A stretch of 64,000 bases of DNA from Nostoc sp. 'Peltigera membranacea cyanobiont' N6 (GTDB taxonomy: Bacteria; Cyanobacteriota; Cyanobacteriia; Cyanobacteriales; Nostocaceae): the NCBI RefSeq assembly GCF_002949735.1, contig NZ_CP026681.1, positions 5,052,001-5,116,000 on the forward strand, written 5' to 3'. Position 1 is the first letter of the stretch; every line of letters starts with the position of its first letter. Below are positions 50,187-59,956 of the stretch, piece by piece. The notes below the pieces were generated by a model, which made no database searches, had not been told where the DNA came from, and worked only from the letters and a program-made list of their open reading frames with translations. The position numbers and the translations under genes are program-made.

Positions 50187-51476
50187 ATGGCTCCCAATCC
50201 CACCATCATGCAGGCTGTGGAAAAACTGGGCTACCGTGTCACCGTTGGTGATGTGGCAACCCAGGCAGGATTGAACGTCGCTGAAGCTAATCAAAGCTTG
50301 TTGGCCCTGGCATCTGATGCTGGCGGACATTTGCAGGTAGCGGATTCAGGTGATATAGTTTACCTTTTTCCTCAAAATTTTCGAGCAATTTTACGTAATA
50401 AATACTTCCAGTTACAATTGCAGGAATGGTGGAAAAAGGTCTGGAGTGTACTGTTTTATCTGATTCGCATTTCTTTTGGAATTTTCTTAACTGTTTCCAT
50501 CGCTCTGATAACTGTTACTATCTTCATTATCATTACTGCTGCCAATTCAGACCGTAACGGCGAAAATCGGGGCAGTAATTCTGGTGGTGGGGGTTTCTTC
50601 TATTTTCCAAATTTATTCTGGTATCTTAGCCCAAATTATGAGACTCACTACCAGGAACGACGACGTGGAAGCCGAGAAGAAAGCAATCTGAATTTCTTTG
50701 AAGCCATATTTTCATTTTTGTTTGGCGATGGGAATCCTAACGCCAAATTAGACGAACGTCGCTGGCAAGAAATTGCTACGGTGATTCGGAGTAATCGTGG
50801 CGCAGTGGTAGCAGAACAAATTGCCCCATACTTGGATGATATTGGTGAAGGATATACAAGAGAGTACGAAGATTACATGCTGCCCGTTCTGACACGATTT
50901 AATGGGCAACCAGCGGTAAGTCCCGAAGGACAAATTGTTTATTACTTCCCAGAGTTACAGGTGAGTGCAGTTAAAAAGCGCCGTCATTCAATCTCACCTT
51001 ACTTAGAGGAATTGCCTTGGCGTTTTAGTGCCGCAAGTTCAGGGCAAATTATGTTGAGTGCGGGGTTGGGTGTATTAAATTTTGTTGGTGCTTTAGTATT
51101 AGGAAGTTTGTTGAGAGATGGCACTGTTGCTGTCCAATTGGGTGGACTAGTAGCTTTTGTGCAAGGAATTTATTGGCTGCTATTGGCTTACGGAGCAGGT
51201 TTCTTAGGTATACCGTTATTGCGTTATTTCTGGATTCGGTGGCGTAATCCCAAAATTGCCGATCGCAACCGCGATCGCCTTTCTAGATCGCGGCTATTGG
51301 CAGATCCTGATGCACCTTTGCAACAAAAAATCAACTATGCCCAACAATTTGCCACAGAAAAAGTCATTAGTAAGGAAGATTTAGTCTATTCTAGCGAAAC
51401 TGACTTACTCGACCAGGAAGTTGAGCGTTCTGCACAGATTGATGCTGAATGGCAACGGCGGTTAGACGAGTCATAA
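50187..51476 (+). CDS. Conserved membrane protein (plant plastid/cyanobacterial type)
   Basis: The 429-aa product starts with an HTH-like helical domain (GYRVTVGDVATQAGLNVAEA), then one strong membrane segment (residues 90-117), a Gly/Ser/Asn-rich loop, a second HTH-like domain (EIATVIRSNRGAVVAEQIAP, YMLPVLTRFNGQPAVSPEGQ) and a C-terminal pair of membrane segments (GTVAVQLGGLVAFVQGIYWL). Homologues are typical of cyanobacteria and plastid envelopes; their role is not known to me. AGGAGGGGAG lies 7 bp before the start, an unusually strong ribosome site. Confidence 0.75.
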   Translation: MAPNPTIMQAVEKLGYRVTVGDVATQAGLNVAEANQSLLALASDAGGHLQVADSGDIVYLFPQNFRAILRNKYFQLQLQEWWKKVWSVLFYLIRISFGIFLTVSIALITVTIFIIITAANSDRNGENRGSNSGGGGFFYFPNLFWYLSPNYETHYQERRRGSREESNLNFFEAIFSFLFGDGNPNAKLDERRWQEIATVIRSNRGAVVAEQIAPYLDDIGEGYTREYEDYMLPVLTRFNGQPAVSPEGQIVYYFPELQVSAVKKRRHSISPYLEELPWRFSAASSGQIMLSAGLGVLNFVGALVLGSLLRDGTVAVQLGGLVAFVQGIYWLLLAYGAGFLGIPLLRYFWIRWRNPKIADRNRDRLSRSRLLADPDAPLQQKINYAQQFATEKVISKEDLVYSSETDLLDQEVERSAQIDAEWQRRLDES

Positions 51477-51581
51477 GCAATTCGCTCAGTCAAAGCCCTG
51501 GTTGACTTTGAACTTGAATACTACCTTTGCGTGCTTGGACGATCGCCATTAACTCGGTAGATAAGATGCGTTTCCCCTGAT

Positions 51582-51926
51582 TTATCCACCTTGAGGTTTT
51601 GATAGTGCTTGTAATTCTTCCCAAGTGTAGTGACGGGGTAGTTCAATTGGTTTGTCATTGGCTCCTAATCTCAATCCAATTGTTGGCTGGAGTTCTTCAA
51701 TGAATTCCTCGGTGTATCCCGCTAGCTGATTACCTGCAACGCCACCGACGATCGCTCCTGCAACCCCAGCGATCGCAGCACCAACTTTACCACCAATTGA
51801 GTGACCGAGTGCGGCTCCTGCTGCGCCACCTCCCACAGCGCCTAAACTTGTAGCTATGGGATGAGAATCTGTTGCAACCGAGCCGATTTGTTGAGATTCA
51901 ATCTGCGGTTCATCGTTTGTCATCAT
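51582..51926 (-). CDS. Glycine-zipper protein
   Basis: The 114-aa product has a central glycine-zipper region (AVGGGAAGAALGHSIGGKVG, AAIAGVAGAIVGGVAGNQLA) between two polar ends; no signal peptide is visible. Such segments insert in membranes as packed helices and occur in stress-related proteins. The C-terminal RHYTWEELQALSKPQG is hydrophilic. It overlaps the stop of the upstream GMC oxidoreductase gene by 4 bp, implying translational coupling. Confidence 0.75.
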   Translation of the reverse strand: MMTNDEPQIESQQIGSVATDSHPIATSLGAVGGGAAGAALGHSIGGKVGAAIAGVAGAIVGGVAGNQLAGYTEEFIEELQPTIGLRLGANDKPIELPRHYTWEELQALSKPQGG

Positions 51927-53509
51927 GTTCCTCCTTGTGATTTCAAGCGTTCAGCTATGCTATCGCCAACGCGCAACGCATTCGCCATAATCGTTAATGT
52001 CGGGTTAGCACCTGAATTTGACGGAAAGAAACTACTATCTACGACGTAGAGATTATCAACATCATGAGTACGGCAATTGATGTTAAGGACTGAGGTTTTA
52101 GGATCGGTGCCAAATCGACAAGTACCGCATTGATGAGCAACAGCTTCTTCAGGTAAGTTTGTGCGGGGATAAAGGCTAAATGGTAGGGCGTGTTTAGCCG
52201 AGTGAGGGATTGATTTTAATACAGATGTCCAACGATGGATTAAGCGATCGCTTGCTTCGGTATTATTCAATGTATATTCAACATGAATCTTGTCACCCAC
52301 GACGCTAATCCGATTATTTGGATCTGGTAAATCTTCTGTTTGCAACCACCAGCCAACGGATCTTTCCGCAAGCAAATGTCGCTCATACTGAGGAATCAAT
52401 TTTACAAACGGAGCCATAAGCGGTGGAGCCTCTGCGGGAATCATATCGGCTAGGACATTGCCCGTATTTTGCACCATCCCCATCGGATAAGGAAAATCCG
52501 GCTCTCCCCAATAAAAATCGTTGACGGCGATCGTTTTTTGAAAGTTGGCGCGATTCACTTCTAGATGGATGGAAACGATCGCGGTTTCCAACTGTTTCAT
52601 GAAATTCCGCCCCACTTGAGCGGAACTGTTGGCTAATCCATTAGGATGCTTGTCGTTAGCAGACCTTAATAACAAAGCCGCTGAGTTGACAGAACCACAG
52701 GCAACAACCACAATATCACCTGCAAACCAATGCCTCTCCCCGGCAATTTCAGTTTCTACACTTGTCACCTCTCGTCCTGATTCGCTGGTGTGCAACCGCA
52801 AGACTTTGGCATTAGTTAAAAGGGTGAAATTAGCATACATTTCGCGGGTAGGACGAATGGCATTGACATCTGCATCGGCTTTTGCATCTACCAGACAGGG
52901 ATATCCATCAAAGGTATCGCAGCGAATGCAGGGGCTTTTGGTGCGATCGCTTTCATTGAGTTTTAATCCTAATGGTAGATGAAATGGGTAATAACCCAGT
53001 TCGCGGATGCCTTCAGCAAGAGACTCCATATCCGGCTCATGACTCACTGGCGGATAGGGATATGGTTCGCTACGAGGTGGTTCGGTGGGATCTTCTCCTT
53101 CTTGACCATGCACATCATACAGCTTTTCTGCCTGGGTGTAGTATGGCTCAAAGTCTGAGTACTTGAGCGGCCATTCTGGAGAAATTCCTCCTTTGTGAAT
53201 TACCCTTTCAAAATCTCGCTCTCGTAATCTAATCAGAGCGGCACCGTAGAGTTTGGTATTGCCGCCAACCCAGTAGCCTGTCTGTGGTTTAAAGGCTTTG
53301 CCTTCTTTGTTATACCATTCCTCATCTGTGTGGTAACGGTTTTTTTGATAGACCTCCTCTGGAATCCAGTTAGCTTTCTCTCTGGGCAAAAAATCGCCTC
53401 GTTCTAGCACTAGAATTTTTTTACCTGTGGGTGCGAGGCGGTGAGCTAGTGTACCTCCACCGGCTCCCGTACCAATAATGATGATGTCGTAGTGTTCTGT
53501 AATGTTCAT
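51923..53509 (-). CDS. GMC family FAD-dependent oxidoreductase
   Basis: From ATG at 53509 (MNITEHYDIIIIGTGAGGGT) the product is 528 aa. The dinucleotide site is IGTGAGGGTLAHRLAPTGKK with VLERG; later come GYWVGGNTKLYGAALIRLRE, and near the end the GMC C-terminal motifs HQCGTCRFGTDPKTSVLN and LYVVDSSFFPSNSGANPTLT with the catalytic His/Asn pair. Flavoenzymes of this family oxidise alcohols, sugars or choline. The gene ends 4 bp into the glycine-zipper gene and follows an SDR gene on the same strand. The substrate is unknown. Confidence 0.9.
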   Translation of the reverse strand: MNITEHYDIIIIGTGAGGGTLAHRLAPTGKKILVLERGDFLPREKANWIPEEVYQKNRYHTDEEWYNKEGKAFKPQTGYWVGGNTKLYGAALIRLRERDFERVIHKGGISPEWPLKYSDFEPYYTQAEKLYDVHGQEGEDPTEPPRSEPYPYPPVSHEPDMESLAEGIRELGYYPFHLPLGLKLNESDRTKSPCIRCDTFDGYPCLVDAKADADVNAIRPTREMYANFTLLTNAKVLRLHTSESGREVTSVETEIAGERHWFAGDIVVVACGSVNSAALLLRSANDKHPNGLANSSAQVGRNFMKQLETAIVSIHLEVNRANFQKTIAVNDFYWGEPDFPYPMGMVQNTGNVLADMIPAEAPPLMAPFVKLIPQYERHLLAERSVGWWLQTEDLPDPNNRISVVGDKIHVEYTLNNTEASDRLIHRWTSVLKSIPHSAKHALPFSLYPRTNLPEEAVAHQCGTCRFGTDPKTSVLNINCRTHDVDNLYVVDSSFFPSNSGANPTLTIMANALRVGDSIAERLKSQGGT

Positions 53510-53637
53510 TAATATATGCAGGAGGTTGCAAATTATTTTTATCTCTGCTTTCTTCTCAATAATGGGCAATATCGCCTGCGGCATAGATGCCATCAGCTAA
53601 CTGCACGCAAGTATTCATTCCCCTACATCCGCTTCCT

Positions 53638-54435
53638 TCACAAACTTGCAACCGAGCCACCATCTACCCGATAGTTAGAACCAACCACAAAGCTTGATTG
53701 CTCAGAGCAAAGGAATGCAATCACAGCCGCTACTTCTTCGGGTTTACCACGTCGTTTGAGTTCGATGTGAGGGCGCTGTTCATCAAGAAAACTATTAACT
53801 GCTTCATCAAAGCTGACACCCAGTTCTTTTGAGCGCTTTTCCATCATTGCGTCAGTCATTGAGGTAGCGATATAGGCAGGAGAAACTGCATTTACCAGTA
53901 CGCCATCTTTTGCATAAGCTTTAGATAAATTTTTAGCAAGATTCAGTACAGCCGCTTTGCAAGCGCAGTAAGGTATCTCTTCTGGGTAGGGTTGTAGTGC
54001 ATCTTCCGAACTGATGAGGATGACTCTTCCCCAACCAGCTTCACGCATCGCTCCGATAAAAGCGCGACAGGTGCGTACCGTCGCCATCAAGTCAACGTCA
54101 ATTGTCTTATACCACTCCTCATCACTCAGTTCGAGGAAATCTCCCGTAGCACCTGTAATTCCTGCTGCATGAACGAGAATGTGAACTGTTCCAAAGCGCT
54201 TAAGAATTTGCTCTTTGGCAGCTTCAATTTCTTTAGGCTGAGTGAGGTCTGCTTGAACCGGAAATATTTCTCCAAACTTTCTCAGTTCCTCAGTCGCCTG
54301 CTGAAGATTTTCTGAAGTCTTATCGATAATAGTAACCTTTGCACCCTCAAGAGCTAGCAGTTTAGCTGTCGCTTTCCCAATGCCGGAATCACCTCCAGTA
54401 ACTACAGCGACTTTACCTTTAAGACCAAGATCCAT
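53638..54435 (-). CDS. Short-chain dehydrogenase/reductase
   Basis: The 265-aa classical SDR has the cofactor motif VTGGDSGIGKATAKLLA (TGxxxGxG), HAAG after VHILV, the catalytic serine in VILISSEDAL and Tyr-x3-Lys in PYCACKAAVLN. The C-terminus contains the usual GKPEEVAAVIAFLCSEQSSF and GSNYRVDGG. It converts an alcohol to a ketone (or the reverse) with NAD(P). The next gene in the same direction, 128 bp on, is a GMC oxidoreductase, so the two may act in one sugar- or alcohol-oxidation pathway. Confidence 0.92.
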   Translation of the reverse strand: MDLGLKGKVAVVTGGDSGIGKATAKLLALEGAKVTIIDKTSENLQQATEELRKFGEIFPVQADLTQPKEIEAAKEQILKRFGTVHILVHAAGITGATGDFLELSDEEWYKTIDVDLMATVRTCRAFIGAMREAGWGRVILISSEDALQPYPEEIPYCACKAAVLNLAKNLSKAYAKDGVLVNAVSPAYIATSMTDAMMEKRSKELGVSFDEAVNSFLDEQRPHIELKRRGKPEEVAAVIAFLCSEQSSFVVGSNYRVDGGSVASL

Positions 54436-55096
54436 AAGCTATTTCTCTATTTTTTAAATTAGGAACAATTTATGCAAAGCCGATTCATTCAGAGATATTC
54501 AGATAATTTTTGCTCGCCCGCTTTAATTACTTTATGTCACAAATTTTTAATTTTCAACTCATCAATGGTATATATCCCAAATGATAAATTCAGCCTTTGG
54601 ACATAGGTAAACTTGGAAAACAATTGTTTTAACTGAGATTTTTAACTAAGAAGTGGGAAAAACTTTGGCATAGACTGTTTGCTTAAGGCAAGAGACGCGA
54701 TAAATCGCCGTCTTTACAATAATCAGTCCTTCGTCCTGACGGCGATTTATCGCGTCTTTGGGATCTATTATTTTCATCAAATAACCTTAACCGAACCGTA
54801 TGGGTTATTTCTATAAGCGAAAAAGACTTCTAATAGAAACGCTCGCTTGAATAAATTAACATAGTTTATTAATTTAAACATTATTTTAATAACAATAAAC
54901 TATATCTATAGTTTGAGGCATATTATAGGTTATTCAATAATAATTATATTTATAAAAAATACCTGAAATATTATACTTAATAGCTAACACAAAACATGTT
55001 TTAATAAAAAACACAAGTGTACTTTGAGAGCAATTTTGTATTTACTTGAACCTGCTATCTATCGACAGTAAGCAAGTTAAATAAGCAGAGATTATT
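54436..55096. other. Intergenic region, 661 bp, no gene
   Basis: It holds divergent promoters of the SDR and SMP-30 genes, is very AT-rich from 54840 to 55070, and contains the inverted repeat at 54693-54757. Nothing else is recognised. Confidence 0.4.
54693..54757. repeat. Perfect 20-bp inverted repeat (AGACGCGATAAATCGCCGTC arms)
   Basis: AGACGCGATAAATCGCCGTC and its exact complement GACGGCGATTTATCGCGTCT are separated by 25 bp. The outer bases match the AGACGCGAT family at 24899-24920 and 41695-41743. Confidence 0.9.
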
Positions 55097-56002
55097 ATGG
55101 CTAAAACCATTGAGATTTACGACGATCGCTTGCGTGCTATTGTATCTCTAGATGCTTCACTCCAAAAGCTAGCCAACGGTGCAGTTCATAGTGAGGGGCC
55201 TGTTTACTTTCACGAAGACAACAGTGTTGTGTGGAGTGATGCTCACGGCAACCGCCTGTTACGTTGGAGTCCTAGCGACGATGTGAGTGTCCTACGCGAT
55301 CCATCTGATTATCAAAGCGGTAATTACCGTGACTTAGAGGGTCGCTTAGTTGCGTGTTCATCTGGCTTGCGTGCCATCATCCGCCGCGAACACAATGGTG
55401 AGTGGAAGGTTTTAGTCGATCGCTACCAAGGCAAACGCCTGAACAGTCCAAATGATTTAGTAGTGAAAAGTGACGGTACAATTTGGTTTACCGATCCGCC
55501 TTATGGCATCACCGAGCCAAATCAAGGTTACGGCGGCGAACAGGAACAACCCGGAAATTTTGTATACCGCTTTGATTCAGTAACAGGTGAGATTTATCCA
55601 GTAGTAACGGATATGATGCGTCCGAATGGGCTGGCTTTCAGTCCAGACGAAAGCCTCCTGTATGTTTCAGATACAGCTGCGTTTAATATACCTGGGGGGC
55701 CTCATGACATCTGCGTGTATGAGTTCGTGGGCAATCGCCATTTGACGAATGGCCGTGTGTTTGCAGTCATCGAACCAGGACAACCCGATGGATTTCGGGT
55801 GGATAAGTACGGTAATGTTTTTACTAGTTCTGAAGATAGCGTGCAGATATACGCCCCCGATGGGACTCAGTTGGGAAAAATTCTTGTACCGGAGACACCC
55901 ACTAATCTGACTTTCGGTGGTAACGAAGGCGATCGCCTTTTTATCACAGCCGGTCATTCCTTATATGCTATCGACCTTAATACCCGTGGTGTACAGCAAT
56001 GA
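55097..56002 (+). CDS. SMP-30/gluconolactonase family protein
   Basis: The 301-aa six-bladed beta-propeller shows the family landmarks: HSEGPVYFHEDNSVVWSDAH (metal-binding Glu), LNSPNDLVVKSDGTIWFTDP (Asn/Asp), MRPNGLAFSPDESLLYVSDT and GQPDGFRVDKYGNVFTS (Asp). It should hydrolyse a sugar lactone using a divalent metal. No signal peptide is seen. The stop overlaps the start of the next gene (ATGA), so the two are translationally coupled. Confidence 0.9.
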   Translation: MAKTIEIYDDRLRAIVSLDASLQKLANGAVHSEGPVYFHEDNSVVWSDAHGNRLLRWSPSDDVSVLRDPSDYQSGNYRDLEGRLVACSSGLRAIIRREHNGEWKVLVDRYQGKRLNSPNDLVVKSDGTIWFTDPPYGITEPNQGYGGEQEQPGNFVYRFDSVTGEIYPVVTDMMRPNGLAFSPDESLLYVSDTAAFNIPGGPHDICVYEFVGNRHLTNGRVFAVIEPGQPDGFRVDKYGNVFTSSEDSVQIYAPDGTQLGKILVPETPTNLTFGGNEGDRLFITAGHSLYAIDLNTRGVQQ

Positions 56003-56541
56003 TTTATAAATTTGCGACTGGTGTAGCGATCGCTTTTTTTCTCGGTTCATTTAATTTCCCACAGCTAAGTCCACACTTGTTAAGTTCACTCTCTCCTGTG
56101 TATCCTGACGGATTTCCCGGATTAGCACTTTTCCTGCTAAGAGTTAGTCTTGGCTGGTTGTTTATATTACATGGCTATCCGAAGATAACGCATCTTCAGC
56201 AGTGGGCTGAGTCTCTAAAAACGCCTGTCGTTCTTTGCTTTTTATCAGCTGCATCTATGGTAGGTGGCGGAATTTTTCTAATTATTGGATTCCTGACACT
56301 CTTAGACACTTTGCCCATTCTCTGCTCAATGATTTTTGCGATATATTTAGACATTTCTGGAAGTAAACCTTTTGTAGCTCAAGATCCATACTTAATTCCA
56401 GAAGACCAGTATAAAGGCCCTTTAGGCAAAGGCGAACCGCCAAGTTGGGAAAAAGCGTTTATGTACTGCGTCATGCTAATTGCGATCGCGGTTTTAGGCC
56501 CTGGTGCTTATTCCCTAGATACTCTCATTTTTGGACGGTGA
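55999..56541 (+). CDS. DoxX-like membrane protein
   Basis: The 180-aa product has four membrane segments; FLLRVSLGWLFILHGYPKIT (residues about 47-66) is the DoxX signature, followed by LSAASMVGGGIFLIIGFLTL. Family members bind to quinone or thiosulfate oxidation or sugar oxidation systems, but the role is uncertain. The start overlaps the SMP-30 stop by 4 bp. A periplasm-facing loop with SKPFVAQDPYLIPEDQYKGP separates the last two helices. Confidence 0.8.
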   Translation: MIYKFATGVAIAFFLGSFNFPQLSPHLLSSLSPVYPDGFPGLALFLLRVSLGWLFILHGYPKITHLQQWAESLKTPVVLCFLSAASMVGGGIFLIIGFLTLLDTLPILCSMIFAIYLDISGSKPFVAQDPYLIPEDQYKGPLGKGEPPSWEKAFMYCVMLIAIAVLGPGAYSLDTLIFGR

Positions 56542-56804
56542 ACATAGCTATTTTCAGGTAAATATACCTTTTTATGCCGCGCAATGGCGCAAAGAAGAAC
56601 GCTAAAAATCTAGTATAAATAAGTGAAGCCTGCTGCAATCACTCCTGCCTTGAGGTGGATAACTGTCAAACCCTAGTCCTCGAAGGAGTGAAACTGTATG
56701 AGGATAATATTCTATTAATGTTCAGTGTCAATTTAGACACTATTTTGATTTCGATACTGATTTAAAGTTATACTAGATATAATAAAGTTACTGAACACAA
56801 AAGT

Positions 56805-57200
56805 ATGTTGCCCGATAAAAGCAGCTTTGTGACAATTGATATTGACAGTCAATTACATATTTCATTCCAGTCATCGGCAGAAGCTAAAATAGCAATCAAA
56901 GAATTGAAGCTAAAAAAGAAAGAGTATGCTTTCGTAAAAAGAGAAATATCTCAACAGCAGAAGATAATCCGTGCAGAATATACAGATAGAGTTCGTCAAA
57001 GAGGCTCTAAAATCAGAGGTGGTGGTAGTATCGGTCGCGTTGTACGAACTATTCAAACAATTAATCGTGATGGCGATCGCCGTGCTTTAGCGCAACAGCT
57101 TACACCGTTAGAGCAGCAGAAAAATGCTGTTGATGGAATTATTAATGCAATCGATCAAGCAATTTTACAAATTGAAAGATACATCATTGAAAATTCTTAA
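56805..57200 (+). CDS. Hypothetical coiled-coil protein
   Basis: The 131-aa product opens with a short beta strand pair (SFVTIDIDSQLHISFQSSAE) and then is helical and basic: IAIKELKLKKKEYAFVKREI, QQQKIIRAEYTDRVRQRGSK, with a Gly/Arg-rich turn IRGGGSIGRVVRTIQTINRD and a C-terminal helix. No known domain is recognised. Resembles small cytosolic conserved cyanobacterial proteins. It converges with the VOC gene, 39 bp away. Confidence 0.6.
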   Translation: MLPDKSSFVTIDIDSQLHISFQSSAEAKIAIKELKLKKKEYAFVKREISQQQKIIRAEYTDRVRQRGSKIRGGGSIGRVVRTIQTINRDGDRRALAQQLTPLEQQKNAVDGIINAIDQAILQIERYIIENS

Positions 57201-57239
57201 TCCAGTGTGTTTGATTATCTTCGCCGATGAGCTTTGCTG

Positions 57240-58226
57240 TTATTCCGCAATTATTAAAATTGCATGTCCGTCAGGGTCTTTAACTAAACAACCCTTGCGA
57301 TAAGGACTTCCACTATCAGTAAACTGTACAACCCGTGGTGATATAAACTGAACTTCATTCTGCCGCAATATCTCTACCACCTGCTCAATGTCATTGACAA
57401 CAAGCTCAATTTGCATGTGTGCAATATCAGAACTTTTCCAGTCACTCGGTATAGGACGACCTTTTCCAGGCACGAGATAGTCTAGCAATTCAATCCCTAA
57501 GCCGCCTTGAGCAGGTCGCAGTGATGTAATTCGGACTTTGGCTCCTGGCAAATTATCTAAGCTCGTTTGGGTTGCACGCCAGTTAAGATTGCGGCTATCG
57601 ACTTGCATTCCTAGGAGGTCGCGGTAAAAGTGTAGATTCTCCTCGGTGTTAGAAACTGCGTAGGCGTAGCCCGTCGTAGACATCGCACTATGATCGATTC
57701 CCAAAAACAAGCGATTCGTGTCCTGATGCCACTTGTCTTGTCCTTTATCGGCAGGAAACCAAATTAACTCTAAATCATGACCATCAGGGTCTTTAAACTT
57801 AAAGGCGCGGACACCACCAGATGTTTCATTATCGGATAGGATTGTCTGCGGAGCAACTGAAATGGGTTCAATCGAAAATGAACACACTTGTGCATAAGCG
57901 CGATCCATATCACTCACCACAATTGCGAAATGTTGAAACCAAATGTCATTACTTTGAGAATCTTTGGGGATGGGTTTTCCCTTAATATTGAGATACTCCA
58001 TCAACTCGATGAGTTCATCACCTAGTTGTAAGGTGACAATGCGAATTTTTGCCTCAGTTATTCCTTGCAAGTCGCTGTAATCTTGTCCTTCAACTGTGAT
58101 ATCAGAAACTAATTCAAATCCCAGCGCTTGCGTGTAGAAATCAACAGAGCGATTGCAGCTTGTCACCGTTAATCCAATAGCTCGAATTTTTTGTACCTGT
58201 ACAGAGGTTTTACTAGGCATATTCAT
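57240..58226 (-). CDS. Double VOC-domain (glyoxalase/dioxygenase fold) protein
   Basis: From ATG at 58226 the product is 328 aa (a TTG one codon earlier is possible). It holds two vicinal-oxygen-chelate domains: residues 8-155 (AIGLTVTSCNRSVDFYTQAL, DPDGHDLELIWFP) and 175-325 (GIDHSAMSTTGYAYAVSNTE, DPDGHAILIIAE). Each has possible His/Glu metal ligands. It could be a dioxygenase or lactoylglutathione lyase-like enzyme; the substrate is unknown. It is the last gene of the minus-strand respiratory cluster, 23 bp past the NDH-2 gene. Confidence 0.85.
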   Translation of the reverse strand: MNMPSKTSVQVQKIRAIGLTVTSCNRSVDFYTQALGFELVSDITVEGQDYSDLQGITEAKIRIVTLQLGDELIELMEYLNIKGKPIPKDSQSNDIWFQHFAIVVSDMDRAYAQVCSFSIEPISVAPQTILSDNETSGGVRAFKFKDPDGHDLELIWFPADKGQDKWHQDTNRLFLGIDHSAMSTTGYAYAVSNTEENLHFYRDLLGMQVDSRNLNWRATQTSLDNLPGAKVRITSLRPAQGGLGIELLDYLVPGKGRPIPSDWKSSDIAHMQIELVVNDIEQVVEILRQNEVQFISPRVVQFTDSGSPYRKGCLVKDPDGHAILIIAE

Positions 58227-58251
58227 CAACCAATGCTCCTTTTACCAATCT

Positions 58252-59619
58252 CTACTCCCCTTTATCTTCATCTCCCAACATTTTCAGTAATTTTCTCGCC
58301 GCGAGAAGACCCACGACTCCTACACCGACTATTTCCACCGCTTGCACCACTTTTTTGCCGACATCATTAGGGTCGAGGTGATGGTGAAAAATCTCTTCAT
58401 CCACCCATTCAGTTGTGGCTTTGAAGTCATGAATTGCTGTTGGCAAGAGCGTTAAATAAGTGCCTTGACGGATTAAATGCGCGGTTTCGCCTGAAACTTC
58501 AAAAGCATTGAAAAGGTTAGCAGCAGCATGATTTATCCCTAATTTCAAAAGGGTTCCTCGGATGTTAACACTAACAGGTTTGAGTTCTTTCCCAAGAGCG
58601 ATCGCTTTCAAATTATGGGCAATATTAGCTCCTTGCTGATAAGCTACTTGAGCCGTAGGTGGTAGCGAATTATCCTGAACTGCTGCACAATCACCACCGA
58701 CAAACACTTCTGGGAAATCGAGCAATTGCAAGGTGGGAGTCACTAAGGGGCGATCGCGACGATCCCGATGTTCTTGAGGAATTGGCAAGTCTTTAATTAG
58801 TGGATGGGTAGAAGTGCCAGCAGTCCAAACTGTAGTATGTGTTGCTAATGTCTCTATTTTATCCTTATGCTTATATTGAATTGAGTTGGCAAGAATAGCA
58901 GTCGCTTCAGCTTCCACAATTATCTCTATTGGCACAGCACGTTTCTTCAATTCCCGTTCTGCAATTTCACGCAATGGGTTATTAATATCGCCATCGAGGA
59001 TTTCTTTACCATGATTGAGTAGTACTACACGAATTTCACTCGAATTTCCTCCCAAGGCGCTATACCAATGTGGGAGAAAATCAGCTAAAGTGGCTGCCAT
59101 TTCCACACCACTAGCACCACCACCAACTACGACTACTGTTAATAGTTGACGGCGTTGTTCTGAATCTTCAGCTTTAATTGCTTTTTGTAAACAGTCACGT
59201 AAATGTCTCTCAAGAGCGATCGCATCTGCTTGCGTCCAGAAAGGAAAGGCATTAACATTCGCACCCTCAACCTGATGATAGCCAGTAACACTCCCCAAAG
59301 CTAATACTAAGTTGCTGTAGCTATAGGAGTTTCCTGAAGTTAATTTGACTTCCCGTTGATGCAAGTCTATCGATTCCACTGTATCTTGCACAAAGATGAC
59401 ACCACTACCTTTAAGTAGTTCCGAAAAACGCGGGACTACCTGAAAGTTATCCATCTCGCCATCGAAATATTCATATAGTAGCGGCTTAAAGCAAAAGCGC
59501 TCGTCTTTATCAATCAAGATAACAGAACGAGGATAATGTTCGTGAGCTAGGTGTAAGGCTGTAAATAGACCTGCAAAACCACCGCCGACAATCACAGTTT
59601 GATAAACTGGGCTGTTCAT
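58252..59619 (-). CDS. Type II NAD(P)H dehydrogenase (NDH-2), FAD-dependent
   Basis: The 455-aa flavoprotein has two Rossmann sites, VIVGGGFAGLFTALHLAH (FAD, residues 10-27) and VVVVGGGASGVEMAATLADF (NAD(P)), plus AQVAYQQGANIAHNLKAIAL and the second FAD site FVGGDCAAV. NDH-2 passes electrons from NAD(P)H to quinone without pumping protons. A C-terminal hydrophobic helix (VVQAVEIVGVGVVGLLAARK) would anchor it in the membrane. It is 50 bp behind the small membrane protein and in line with the oxidase genes, so it may feed this quinol oxidase directly. Confidence 0.88.
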   Translation of the reverse strand: MNSPVYQTVIVGGGFAGLFTALHLAHEHYPRSVILIDKDERFCFKPLLYEYFDGEMDNFQVVPRFSELLKGSGVIFVQDTVESIDLHQREVKLTSGNSYSYSNLVLALGSVTGYHQVEGANVNAFPFWTQADAIALERHLRDCLQKAIKAEDSEQRRQLLTVVVVGGGASGVEMAATLADFLPHWYSALGGNSSEIRVVLLNHGKEILDGDINNPLREIAERELKKRAVPIEIIVEAEATAILANSIQYKHKDKIETLATHTTVWTAGTSTHPLIKDLPIPQEHRDRRDRPLVTPTLQLLDFPEVFVGGDCAAVQDNSLPPTAQVAYQQGANIAHNLKAIALGKELKPVSVNIRGTLLKLGINHAAANLFNAFEVSGETAHLIRQGTYLTLLPTAIHDFKATTEWVDEEIFHHHLDPNDVGKKVVQAVEIVGVGVVGLLAARKLLKMLGDEDKGE

Positions 59620-59672
59620 AAAATCCCTCGTAAATCTTGTGAAATTAGAATATTTAATTAATCAAAGCTTTG

Positions 59673-59918
59673 CTAGATGAATAAAAACAAAGCTATCACA
59701 ATAGCGCTGAGGAACACAGCCAATGCAATAGCGTATTCAACTCTGCGACTAAAAAATCCTACAGCAGCAATCAGAGCGATCGCTAGCCCAATAATGCCAA
59801 CATATTGCTCTTTTTGTAACCCGCGTGCAATTAGTGGGTCATTACCTGGTACTGGAGTTTCTTGAATTGTTTTTGGGGCGCGTTCTGAGGCTGGGATCTC
59901 TTGTAAGAATAAATTCAT
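59673..59918 (-). CDS. Small membrane protein of the ARTO cluster
   Basis: The 81-aa product starts at ATG 59918 with AAGGAG 8 bp upstream; the frame is open before that but overlaps ctaE. Two membrane segments follow a polar N-terminus (MNLFLQEIPASERAPKTIQE): VGIIGLAIALIAAVGFFSRR and YAIALAVFLSAIVIALFLFI. It resembles in position the small subunit IV of bacterial heme-copper oxidases; I do not recognise the sequence family. Confidence 0.65.
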   Translation of the reverse strand: MNLFLQEIPASERAPKTIQETPVPGNDPLIARGLQKEQYVGIIGLAIALIAAVGFFSRRVEYAIALAVFLSAIVIALFLFI

Positions 59919-59956
59919 CAAATTACTCCTTAAAACAATGGGATTTCTGATTTTTT